Positions 44,425 through 52,813 of a DNA stretch of 64,000 nt are shown piece by piece. Source of the stretch: JABDMH01 sp965222645 (GTDB lineage Bacteria; Bacteroidota; Bacteroidia; Chitinophagales; Saprospiraceae); the NCBI GenBank assembly GCA_965222645.1, contig OZ244968.1, positions 5,828,001 through 5,892,000 on the forward strand, in the 5' to 3' direction. A program made the translations under genes and the position numbers. How positions within the stretch are numbered: the first letter of the stretch is position 1; each line of letters opens with the position of its first letter. Below the pieces are notes generated by a model. The model made no database searches. It was not told the DNA's origin and saw nothing but the letters and a program-made list of their open reading frames with translations.

Positions 44425-45888
44425 ATGTCACGAGTGTTTATATTTTCCTTTTTTAGCTGCATGGTGATTACAGCTTTCGCTTCGGTTCCCCCTGATTGCT
44501 ACGAATTGATTTGGTCAGACGAGTTTGAAGGCACTCAGCTTGCATTGGACAGGTGGTCATACCAAATCGGTGCCTGGAATGGAAGCAATGTGCAAAACTG
44601 CTATAGACAAGAAAATGTATCCGTTGCTAATGGGAATCTGACAATAACAGCGAGGCACGAATTTGCTACTTGTAATGGACTAGAGAAGAATTTTACCTCT
44701 GGATTTGTCCAAACAAAAAATGTAATAAGCTGGAAGTATGGATACTTTGAGGCAAGAGTAAAATTGCCAGCTTCTAACAGTACTTGGCCTGCCTTTTGGA
44801 TGAGCCCAATCGATCAAGTCTATGGTGCATGGCCACGAAGCGGAGAAATAGACATTTTTGAGGGTAAAGGCCACGATATGAAAAAGGTCTATGCCAATGC
44901 CATATGGGGTAATAGTAGTACAGATAAACGGCAACAAAAGGGACCATTTACAATCGGTGATGCAAGTCAATGGCATATCTACGGAGTGGAATGGAATGAA
45001 GGCGAACTTCGTTACTATATCGACGGCATTCATTACCATACGATAAGCGACTTTAAGGAGCCCAATGCCGGTATACATCCCCAGCCATTTGATCAGGATT
45101 TCTATCTAAGGTTAAATCTTGCCGTTGGAGGTGATTATCTCGATGAGCCATGGAACGATGCAAACAACGGCATTGATCAATTGCCCGCTACAATGGAAGT
45201 GGATTGGGTACGGGTCTATCAGGTCGATGACAATTGTGCTCCCGTTGATGCCTGCCAGCGCATCACTGACGGTGATTTCCAGTCGTTAGATAATGACTGG
45301 CAGCTGGTGACTTTTAATGACGCTGATGGCTCTGTGTCTGTTGATAATTCTGGTTATGCCAGGATTGATGTGGCTGCTCCAGGTACTTCAGATTGGCACC
45401 TGGCATTGCGTCAATCCGGGGTCACGCTGACACATGGAAGTGTTTATGAGGTATCATTTGTATCCTATGCGGATGCTCCCCGTTCTGCAAATGTGATTAT
45501 GACCGCTTTAGACGGATCTCAGTATCACTATCAGGCACTGGATCTCACAGAGTGCCCCACACCCTTTCATTACCAGTTTAAGATGAGTGGCAGTACCGAT
45601 CCGGATGCTCGATTTAATTTTGGAGTCGGCTCAAGTGTGATTGATGCCTATATCGAAAATGTCAGTGTGCGGGAATTGGGATGTGTCAACTGTCCGGAAA
45701 TTCTATCGTTAGAGGACTTAGTGATTCCTCCCGGAAACTATCAGGCTCACCAATTGATTCGATCCAATGGTAGCATAAACAATCCCGGTCATGTAATTTT
45801 CAAGGCCATGGAAATTTTACTGGAGCCGGATTTTAATCTCGAAAGCGGGGCTGAATTTGAGATAATCAATACACCTTGTGATCCTTAA
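44425..45888 (+). CDS. Secreted GH16 beta-glucanase with C-terminal carbohydrate-binding region
   Basis: The leader MSRVFIFSFFSCMVITAFASVP is followed by a GH16 catalytic domain (about 25-270): LIWSDEFEGTQLALDRWSYQIG, YFEARVKLPASNSTWPAFWM, and the catalytic signature WPRSGEIDIFEGKG (nucleophile and acid/base Glu at about 141 and 146), then WHIYGVEWNEGELRYYIDG. Residues about 275-415 look like a CBM4/9-type beta sandwich (ITDGDFQSLDNDWQL...). The end (LEDLVIPPGNYQAHQLIRSNGS...ILLEPDFNLESGAEFEIINTPCDP) is a 3-coathanger-like segment similar to one in the RHS protein. It should cleave beta-1,3- or mixed beta-glucans such as laminarin. No T9SS domain is evident at the C-terminus. Confidence 0.9.
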   Translation: MSRVFIFSFFSCMVITAFASVPPDCYELIWSDEFEGTQLALDRWSYQIGAWNGSNVQNCYRQENVSVANGNLTITARHEFATCNGLEKNFTSGFVQTKNVISWKYGYFEARVKLPASNSTWPAFWMSPIDQVYGAWPRSGEIDIFEGKGHDMKKVYANAIWGNSSTDKRQQKGPFTIGDASQWHIYGVEWNEGELRYYIDGIHYHTISDFKEPNAGIHPQPFDQDFYLRLNLAVGGDYLDEPWNDANNGIDQLPATMEVDWVRVYQVDDNCAPVDACQRITDGDFQSLDNDWQLVTFNDADGSVSVDNSGYARIDVAAPGTSDWHLALRQSGVTLTHGSVYEVSFVSYADAPRSANVIMTALDGSQYHYQALDLTECPTPFHYQFKMSGSTDPDARFNFGVGSSVIDAYIENVSVRELGCVNCPEILSLEDLVIPPGNYQAHQLIRSNGSINNPGHVIFKAMEILLEPDFNLESGAEFEIINTPCDP

Positions 45889-45995
45889 AGAGTTTTGATA
45901 GTTTTATGAATTCTACCTGGAAGTTTGTCGCGAGGCCATCTACAGCATGCGAATTATTCTTTTTACCTTTTGATTCTAAATTCTGAACGAACGGG

Positions 45996-47486
45996 ATGAG
46001 AGTCTATTTTACAGTGGGTCTTTGGTTTATGGCAGCTATGTTCGTCACATGCCACAGCGCAAAAAATCATGTCCCATCATCTGGTAAAGGGCCTTTTTGC
46101 GGAAATGGAATGAGAAATGGTTGGGTGGACCAGCATTCTATCTCATTATGGACCAGGCTGACTTCTATTCCTGACCTTAACCACAGCGGTATTCAATTTA
46201 CTGAGTTGTCAAAGGAAGAACATGCGATATTAAGAAATCAGGGAGATGTCGAAAGAATAACGAAAGCGCAAATTCCGGAAGGGCATACTCTTGATGAGAT
46301 GGACGGTGCTTGTCCTGGATCTTCAGGGTTTGTAAAACTTGTCTACTATGAACGTGATAATCCCACACAAAAGATAGAGGGCCAATGGCTGAGGGTGCAT
46401 GAAAACAAAAACCATACGCGACAATGGAGACTTGAAGGTTTAAACCCAGGTACGAGGTATGTTGCAGAAATCTATGGGCGGGCACTTAATAGTGAGATAA
46501 CATCGGATTCGGTTGTGGGCTTCTTTGAGACGGCACCCAATGATTCGACAACGAAAGCAATAAGGTTTAGTGTAGTGACCGGTCATGATTTCAACAGGCG
46601 TGATGACCCTGAAAATGGTCATAAAATCTATCGCAGCATGATGCTGGACAATCTGGATTTTTACATACACACCGGTGATATCGAGTATTATGACAAACCC
46701 AATCCCTGGGCTATGACTGAAGCCCTGATGTATTTCAAATGGAATCGATTGTTTGCCCTTCCGTTACAGCGCAATTTTTATTTGCACCACAGTACCTACT
46801 TTATCAAGGATGATCACGATGCACTGTCAAATGATTGTTATCCGGGAATGGTATATGGTGCGGTGACCTTTGAAAGAGGTTTGGAGATTTTTGATGAGGA
46901 ACAATTTCCATCAAATGACTCTTTGTATAAAACCATAAGGTGGGGGAAGGATTTACAAATCTGGCTTGTAGAAGGTCGAAATTTCCGCGGTAAAAATTCG
47001 GATCCCGATGGACCAGAAAAAACTATTTGGGGAGAAACTCAAAAAACTTGGTTGTTTAATACCCTAACCAAATCTGATGCAACATTTAAAATAATAATTA
47101 CACCTACACCGATTTTGGGTCCGGATCGAGGGAAAAAGAATGACAATTATGCCAATTCAGGTTTCACTTATGAAGGAGATGAAATACGAAATTTTATAAA
47201 TCAATTTGACAATGTATTTATTTGCACCGGAGACCGGCACTGGCAGTATGTGAGTCATATTGACAATACAAACTTGTGGGAGTTTAGTTGCGGGCCGGGG
47301 TCTGATCAGCATGCCGGGGGATGGGAGGAGGACAATGTGTTGCCTGAACATCGATTCCTCAGAGTTAAGGGCGGGTATTTAGTGGTATCCGTTTCTCCCA
47401 GACAAACAGTTCCAACTATTGCCTTTGAACATCGAAATGTTGATGGTGAAATCGTACATGAGACAATATTTAGTAAAGCACAATGA
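45996..47486 (+). CDS. PhoD-like alkaline phosphatase/phosphodiesterase lipoprotein
   Basis: The N-terminus MRVYFTVGLWFMAAMFVTCHSAKN has a lipobox-like FVTC. An N-terminal Ig-like domain (WTRLTSI..., GLNPGTRYVAEIYGR) precedes a metallophosphatase domain: IRFSVVTGHDFNRRD, LDFYIHTGDIEYYDKP (metal ligands), STYFIKDDHDALSNDCYPG, LQIWLVEGRNFRGKN, FICTGDRHWQYVS and a final SPRQTVPTIAFEHR. PhoD enzymes hydrolyse phosphate mono- and diesters with Fe and Ca. It follows the GH16 gene by 107 bases on the same strand; a link in polysaccharide or phosphate scavenging is possible. Confidence 0.85.
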   Translation: MRVYFTVGLWFMAAMFVTCHSAKNHVPSSGKGPFCGNGMRNGWVDQHSISLWTRLTSIPDLNHSGIQFTELSKEEHAILRNQGDVERITKAQIPEGHTLDEMDGACPGSSGFVKLVYYERDNPTQKIEGQWLRVHENKNHTRQWRLEGLNPGTRYVAEIYGRALNSEITSDSVVGFFETAPNDSTTKAIRFSVVTGHDFNRRDDPENGHKIYRSMMLDNLDFYIHTGDIEYYDKPNPWAMTEALMYFKWNRLFALPLQRNFYLHHSTYFIKDDHDALSNDCYPGMVYGAVTFERGLEIFDEEQFPSNDSLYKTIRWGKDLQIWLVEGRNFRGKNSDPDGPEKTIWGETQKTWLFNTLTKSDATFKIIITPTPILGPDRGKKNDNYANSGFTYEGDEIRNFINQFDNVFICTGDRHWQYVSHIDNTNLWEFSCGPGSDQHAGGWEEDNVLPEHRFLRVKGGYLVVSVSPRQTVPTIAFEHRNVDGEIVHETIFSKAQ

Positions 47487-47587
47487 TTCACTTTCGTTTT
47501 CCTCAATCGACTGATGAAATTGCACAAAGCCAGATCCAAAATTGATTCAATTTTATAAAATTGACACATGCCCGGGTGGCTTACTGG

Positions 47588-48988
47588 CTAATCGTTTCTC
47601 AAACTTTGCAGAACCAACTTTGGAGTAACTATGACTACTTCGGATTTGTCCGAGTTTGGTTTTCTTTTCAAAAAAAGAACGGCTATAATCTCCTTATTTT
47701 TTGGATTAGGAAAATGATGGATCTTATTTAGTAGATTTTTAATTGCATCACTTGTCTTCGTCTTAATTCTCCATTGACATTCACCAATCAGGAGGAATTT
47801 TTTATCCGTTGATTCTGCTACGACATCGATTTCCATTTGGTTTTGGAGGGTATTATTTCCCCACCATCGAAATGCCCGGTTAAAAGTTTTACCCTTGAAT
47901 GACATAAAAGGAACTGCCTCGCGGCAAAGGTTTTCCCAAGCATCGGCTTGATAGTACTTTAGTCGCTTGGTGATTTTCCGGTATACCAGGTCGATCTTAT
48001 CCAGGGCAAGCATCGATAGATTTGGGACAACAAATGTGAAATAGAAATTCAAATACGGATCCTTAATCTTGTATAATGATTTCTTATTGGATCTTTCATT
48101 TGCACCAAAGGGAATTTCCCTGGTAAGATATCCCAGCTCTAACAATTTTTGCAGAGGGCGTGAAAGATGAGTTGCTGGTTTATTTAATCTGGCTGCAATT
48201 TCTGACATCTTATGTGCTCCATTTCCGACTAGTGTCATAATCGATGTTGCCTGAATCGATTCTCTCATATCATCCATGAAGAGCCTTGCCGGTTCCTCAT
48301 GCAAGATTCCCAACCGGTCCAGTACAAGTACCTTAACTGCCTCTTCATAATTGCGCAGTTCGCTTCGGAGTTCCCAATACCTTGGCACTCCTCCCCAGGT
48401 GGAGTATTCTTCGATTGCCCTGATTGGGCTGACCTTTAAGGCTTTTGTAATCCACCCCGCGTTCATGGGATTTACCTTGATAATTTCGTCGGCTCTTCCA
48501 TAGAGTGGTGCGGATTGATCTAAGACCAGACTGTGCATCATCTGCTGTGAAGATCCGCATAATACCAGGTGAAATTTCCGTTTTGGATTTTGATCAAGAT
48601 AAATACTTGGAAGTGATGTAGAACCTTTTGCCAGATAGGGAAATTCGTCGATGCACAAAGTAATCCTTCGATCTAATCTGATATCTAGATTGTGAAACAA
48701 TGCATCCCAATTCGGGTACCGAACATCATTAAAGCCTGAAACCTTAAGAGCGATGGCATCTGCTAGTTGAGCCCTCTGTACTAATGCATCTGATTGGGTA
48801 GCCACATAGTAGATATCGCCCTCTTTTAGTATCTCCTTCAGCAGTCTAGATTTACCGCACCTTCTTCTGCCATAGGTTACTATCATTTTGGCATTTTTGC
48901 TTTCCACAGCTTTTGCCAATCTATCTAACTCTCTTTTTCTGTTTATAAATCTCAAGGCATTTTGATTAGATAATAAATCGAAGATCAA
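47588..48988 (-). CDS. AAA ATPase of the DUF234 (archaeal-type ATPase) family
   Basis: The frame starts with TTG at 48988; a second in-frame TTG at 48955 would give the family-typical start MRFINRKREL. Motifs: FINRKRELDRLAKAVESKNAKMIVTYGRRRCGKSRLLKEI (Walker A GRRRCGKSR), ITLCIDEFPYLAKG (Walker B), LVLCGSSQQMM (sensor), then a winged helix (GAHKMSEIAARLNKPATHLSRPLQKLLELGYLTREIPFG) and a DUF234 nuclease-like C-terminal domain (EMDVVAESTDKKFLLIGECQWR, here IDVV...GECQW, a D...ExQ pattern). Its role is unknown; many are in accessory loci. Directly upstream lie six 16-bp tandem repeats, five carrying -7-like promoter motifs. Confidence 0.85.
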   Translation of the reverse strand: MIFDLLSNQNALRFINRKRELDRLAKAVESKNAKMIVTYGRRRCGKSRLLKEILKEGDIYYVATQSDALVQRAQLADAIALKVSGFNDVRYPNWDALFHNLDIRLDRRITLCIDEFPYLAKGSTSLPSIYLDQNPKRKFHLVLCGSSQQMMHSLVLDQSAPLYGRADEIIKVNPMNAGWITKALKVSPIRAIEEYSTWGGVPRYWELRSELRNYEEAVKVLVLDRLGILHEEPARLFMDDMRESIQATSIMTLVGNGAHKMSEIAARLNKPATHLSRPLQKLLELGYLTREIPFGANERSNKKSLYKIKDPYLNFYFTFVVPNLSMLALDKIDLVYRKITKRLKYYQADAWENLCREAVPFMSFKGKTFNRAFRWWGNNTLQNQMEIDVVAESTDKKFLLIGECQWRIKTKTSDAIKNLLNKIHHFPNPKNKEIIAVLFLKRKPNSDKSEVVIVTPKLVLQSLRND

Positions 48989-48998
48989 AAGATATTAT

Positions 48999-49094
48999 GT
49001 AAGACAAACATAATGTAAGACAAACATAATGTAAGACAAACATAATGTAAGACAAACATAATGTAAGACAAACATAATGTAAGATAAACATAAT
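48999..49094 (-). repeat. Six tandem 16-bp repeats, promoter-like, before the ATPase gene
   Basis: The 16-base unit GTAAGACAAACATAAT (plus strand) occurs six times without gaps (48999, 49015, 49031, 49047, 49063, 49079); the last has one change. On the minus strand, that of the gene, each intact unit reads ATTATGTTTGTCTTAC, containing TATGTTTG, a perfect match to the Bacteroidota -7 consensus TAnnTTTG. The array ends 10 bases before the TTG start; an in-frame TAA at 48995-48997 shows it is not a translated extension. Confidence 0.85.
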
Positions 49095-49140
49095 AAAATG
49101 TACAATCAATTGCAATCATACTGCAATTATTGGAAGTCTT

Positions 49141-50499
49141 CTATTCTGTGCCCCTGTACTTTTCGGTAAGTTGCATCAGAACTTCAGTGATTTTATCCTT
49201 GCTCAGAATATTGCCTTTGTAAATGACACTCTCAATGGAGGAACAATTTGAGATGTCATCCAGGGGATTGGCATTGAGCAGGACCATATCTGCAACATTA
49301 CCCACCTCTAGGCTACCTCGGTCCTCAACTTTAAAAAACTGGGCTACGTTAATCGTTCCCGATCTTAAAATATTGAGATTGGAAATACCAGCGTCTGCCA
49401 TTGCCTTCATTTCGTGATGAATTGAGAATCCGGGGACATTAAATACCTGGGGTGCATCACTGCCTAAAAGCATGAGGATGCCATTTTTGTCAAAAGAGCG
49501 CAAGAATGCATTGCGGAGCTCGATAAATCGATTGTACGTTCCAGGCGAATAATTCAACCGATCTAACATTTGAGTTTTGCTTTGTCTCCAATTAAATCGA
49601 AGAGAGGGAGGGATGTAAGCCATCTCGGGCTCCTGTACCATGAGAGAAGGGTCCTTTGGTGACAACCATCTCGTAAACAACGTCTGAGTCGGAACGACGG
49701 CGACTCCTTTTCCCTTTGTGGCCCTTACCAGAGGCTCAATTTTGTTTTCATCACAGCGGTCTGCCAGTAGAACACCGAAGAAGCCTCCGTCTTCACGGAT
49801 TTCTTCCGGTGCCAGTCCCTCAATATATCCATCCAAGTGATCAATACTTGCATATCCGGATTCTATTGCGTGTTCGATTCCGACATCAGCCGGTACATGA
49901 CCCGAGAATAAAATGTTTTTCTCCCGGGCTGTCGTGACCATTTTGTCAAAGTGGTCTCTCAATATACCCGGATGTATTTTCAAAAAATCGTACCCATCGC
50001 CAGCAAATTGGGTTACCCTTTCCTCGGCTACTTCAGGACTGGTGACCGTGTTGCCGTTCATTGAGGGGCTTGATGTATAGACTCTTGGGGAAGGGAAAGG
50101 GTTTGTCTCCAAATAGGTTTTTAGTGCTAAGTGGTATGGATGGCCAAGCATTCCTCTGATTGTTGTTATTCCGTTTGCCAGATATAGAAATAGAGTTTCT
50201 CGTACATAGGTGTCATCACCATCGCGAGGGGTAGGAATATGAGCATGCATTTCTGCCAGGCCGGGTATCAGGTATTTTTGACTGCCGTCGATTTTCTCAA
50301 TGTCTTCTGCAATTTCCATAGATCCACCAGGAGAAATGGCGGTTATTTTTTCTCCCTCTACGACCAAATCCCGATTCTCTAAGATTTCTCCACTTTGTAC
50401 GTCGATTATATTTACACCTTCAATGACAAAGTGGGATTGGGCCATGGAAAGAACAGTTATCAAACAATAAGCATTGGCTACTAAGAATATTCTTATCAT
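49141..50499 (-). CDS. Secreted amidohydrolase-family protein
   Basis: The signal peptide is MIRIFLVANAYCLITVLSMAQS. The 430-residue mature protein has the amidohydrolase pattern: KYLIPGLAEMHAHIPTP (metal HxH), NGITTIRGMLGHP, YDFLKIHPG (bridging Lys), ILFSGHVPADVG and SIDHLDGYIEG (metal His residues), ILMLLGSDAPQV (metal Asp), then NLNILRSGTINVAQFFKVEDRGSLEVGNVADMVLLNANPLDD. All metal ligands appear in place. Family members are periplasmic dipeptidases, imidazolonepropionase-like or lactonases; the substrate cannot be told. It ends 47 bases before the repeat array on the same strand. Confidence 0.9.
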   Translation of the reverse strand: MIRIFLVANAYCLITVLSMAQSHFVIEGVNIIDVQSGEILENRDLVVEGEKITAISPGGSMEIAEDIEKIDGSQKYLIPGLAEMHAHIPTPRDGDDTYVRETLFLYLANGITTIRGMLGHPYHLALKTYLETNPFPSPRVYTSSPSMNGNTVTSPEVAEERVTQFAGDGYDFLKIHPGILRDHFDKMVTTAREKNILFSGHVPADVGIEHAIESGYASIDHLDGYIEGLAPEEIREDGGFFGVLLADRCDENKIEPLVRATKGKGVAVVPTQTLFTRWLSPKDPSLMVQEPEMAYIPPSLRFNWRQSKTQMLDRLNYSPGTYNRFIELRNAFLRSFDKNGILMLLGSDAPQVFNVPGFSIHHEMKAMADAGISNLNILRSGTINVAQFFKVEDRGSLEVGNVADMVLLNANPLDDISNCSSIESVIYKGNILSKDKITEVLMQLTEKYRGTE

Positions 50500-50628
50500 A
50501 ATCAGGAATAATTTTTTGTGAAAGAAAATGATCTCACTAAATTGATTTTAAAAATTAGTCAAAAAATCTAGAATTATCTATGTCCAATCAGAACTATTTT
50601 CCGGGTATCCTTTTGGTGCTGTACCTTT

Positions 50629-52581
50629 TTACCTTATTACCATAACAGATCCTGCATACTTACTCTGCGCCCTATCAGGAAATTCAATTTTTAGCGCCCA
50701 ACTATAGATGCCAGGATCTACAAACGAACCATTGATTTTTCCATCCCAAATATAATCTGTTAGTTTCATATCCCTTGCTGGGCTACTAAAAATGAGATTA
50801 CCCCACCGATCAAACAAGTGAAAGTGTGTGATTTTTCCCGGTGTTCCATACACATTGAAAAAATCATTGATCCCATCACCATTGGGAGAAAATGCATTGG
50901 GGATAAAGATCTCCTTTATTGGATTTACAAAGATATTTAGTTCATCGGTTGCAGTACAACCTCGATCATCTGTGATCGTGACTTTTACCCATCCCGTATT
51001 TGTGGCTTCAATACTTTGCTCCGTACACATCTGACAGGTTAAAGCAATATCATCACTGGTTTCCCAATGTAGCTGTTCGATCTTGCCTACATTGGTATGC
51101 GCATGCAAGGATGCTTGATCACCTAGCAATAGACTTAGATCTGGACCAAGATCCACGAAGAGAGGATCTTTATTCTCTTCCAAAGTTATATCGTCCACCA
51201 CGGTAAGACAAGAGTTTTCTACCGTAACAGAATATAATCCGGGATTTAATACGGAGATGATAGGTGTCGTCTCCCCGGTACTCCAGCTGAAGTTTCCTTC
51301 TAAGGGTAAAGTTAGAAATGTGGTATCGCTGCTGCACGATGTCCAGATATTGTCCTCAAGACTTAATTCCAATGGATCGACAATTGACAAGGGTGTCGGA
51401 TCACCCACGACTTTAGTCTCAGGATAATCAGAGAAGATCGTCTCACCCAGGGCGAGCGAATTATTTTTTAAGTTTGCTTGGGATAGTAAGTCCTGGGGAT
51501 CTATATCTCCGGTTGTCACATTTAGTTTCACCTTATTTTCACCGAGTAATAAGGTCCACCGGTCAATATCCAAAAAATGGGAGTTGACACCACTTCTCAC
51601 TTCCACATTAAACATGTTTTCCATGTCAATTTCAACAATTTTGAATTCAGTGGGAAATACGTCAAAGAGGTTTAATCCGACCTGGCCAATGCCAGCGCGA
51701 TTAGTGACAGTATATTCGACAGTAAAATTATTGCATCCCGTTGTGACCTCACTGCTAAATTCTTTTTCAAATAAAATGGTGTAGGGACAACTGCATCCAT
51801 CGGAATCTTCGCCACTTTCAAAACTTGTTTCTTCATATATTTTGCCATCGAGTTTATCAATTCTGTATAAATTATTATGTACCCCTCCACTTTGACTGGC
51901 ACTACCCATGCCAAACATATTGCCTTCACCGTCAAAAAAAAGGGCACCGATCCCCTGGTTAACTTTTTCCAGGGATCTGTGATTAGCAGAGGTGAGGCCG
52001 GTACGATCGGTTTCAATAATTTGACCATTGTGATAGTCAAAACCATATGTGGTACCGACATAGGGATCAACAGCAATATCAGAGATGGTTACTGGTACAT
52101 CCGACACGATCGAAAAGTAGCCTGCGTAGTGGCCGGGTGGGTCATTGACACGGATGGAGTATATGCGTTCGTCTATTCCCGAGTTGCGATTTCGTGCTAT
52201 GACGACCAGGCGTCTGCCATCCGCAGTCATCCCTCCTGCAAAATAATGAAAAGATGTATCGAGATTGTCGGGCATCCCAAGGGAAAAAATTGTTCCCGTG
52301 GAGGAGATTCGGAGAAGTTCATAGGAATTAAAATCCAGGGCATATAAATAAGTGTCCTTGACATTGTATCCCAGACAGGTGATGTGTCGTTGATTTTTAT
52401 TGTCAAGTGGCATTTCGTCCTGGACATAGCCATGTGCCTGTTTAGACAATTTGTACAGCTTGCTGCCCCTTTCCATATCGGTAGCTACAAAATAGAAAGA
52501 GCCATCGCAAGGAAATTCCTGGCCTACCAGTAGCGTAAGACTTAGAAATCCAACCAGGGAGAAAAGTATTTTATGTTCCAA
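50629..52581 (-). CDS. Secreted protein with CHU_C (type B T9SS) sorting domain
   Basis: The 650 residues start with MEHKILFSLVGFLSLTLLVGQ, a signal peptide. Residues about 25-265 are a DUF6923-like propeller (FYFVATDMERGSKLYKLSKQ, HYFAGGMTADGRRLVVIARN, TTYGFDYHNGQIIETDRTG). A CSCPYTILFEKEF region with immunoglobulin-like domains follows (about 270-470), and SWSTGETTPIISVLNPGLYSVTVENSC is typical of PKD/Ig modules in Bacteroidota. The last 85 residues form the gliding-motility CHU_C domain: IPNAFSPNGDGINDFFNVYGTPG...LFDRWGNLIFSS...WDGKINGSFVDPGIYSWALKIEF. It should be secreted by T9SS and kept at the surface. The function of the propeller is unknown. Confidence 0.85.
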   Translation of the reverse strand: MEHKILFSLVGFLSLTLLVGQEFPCDGSFYFVATDMERGSKLYKLSKQAHGYVQDEMPLDNKNQRHITCLGYNVKDTYLYALDFNSYELLRISSTGTIFSLGMPDNLDTSFHYFAGGMTADGRRLVVIARNRNSGIDERIYSIRVNDPPGHYAGYFSIVSDVPVTISDIAVDPYVGTTYGFDYHNGQIIETDRTGLTSANHRSLEKVNQGIGALFFDGEGNMFGMGSASQSGGVHNNLYRIDKLDGKIYEETSFESGEDSDGCSCPYTILFEKEFSSEVTTGCNNFTVEYTVTNRAGIGQVGLNLFDVFPTEFKIVEIDMENMFNVEVRSGVNSHFLDIDRWTLLLGENKVKLNVTTGDIDPQDLLSQANLKNNSLALGETIFSDYPETKVVGDPTPLSIVDPLELSLEDNIWTSCSSDTTFLTLPLEGNFSWSTGETTPIISVLNPGLYSVTVENSCLTVVDDITLEENKDPLFVDLGPDLSLLLGDQASLHAHTNVGKIEQLHWETSDDIALTCQMCTEQSIEATNTGWVKVTITDDRGCTATDELNIFVNPIKEIFIPNAFSPNGDGINDFFNVYGTPGKITHFHLFDRWGNLIFSSPARDMKLTDYIWDGKINGSFVDPGIYSWALKIEFPDRAQSKYAGSVMVIR

Positions 52582-52674
52582 GGACCTTGACTTTCAACGT
52601 ATTCTCCAGCCTTATGAAAGTACGAAAATTAATATGGTGACTGTAAGAAAGCGAGTTCCCAAATCGAGTGGAGC

Positions 52675-52798
52675 GGATTCCCAAGCTGGCGCTAGGCTTT
52701 GCCTCGAGCAACAGATTTGCAAGCCGCGAAATAACTAACCGGTCGAGCAAGAGCTTGGCAAGCCGCGAACACTTGAAGAACGGGCTTGCTAATCTCTT
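52675..52798. repeat. Partial copy of the palindrome-ended repeat, downstream of the subtilase
   Basis: The sequence begins GGATTCCCAAGCTGGCGCTA at 52675 and continues with GCAAGCCGCGA and CGGGCTTGCTAAT, matching the 54331-54764 units. The right palindromic arm is lost, so it is a diverged or partial copy. It fills most of the gap between the CHU_C gene and the subtilase gene. Confidence 0.65.
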
Positions 52799-52813
52799 AT
52801 TTAATAGACACGA

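Noticed and set aside
48999..49094. Possible CRISPR array
   Set aside because: The 16-bp units are directly adjacent with no spacers and there are no cas genes nearby; it is a simple tandem repeat.
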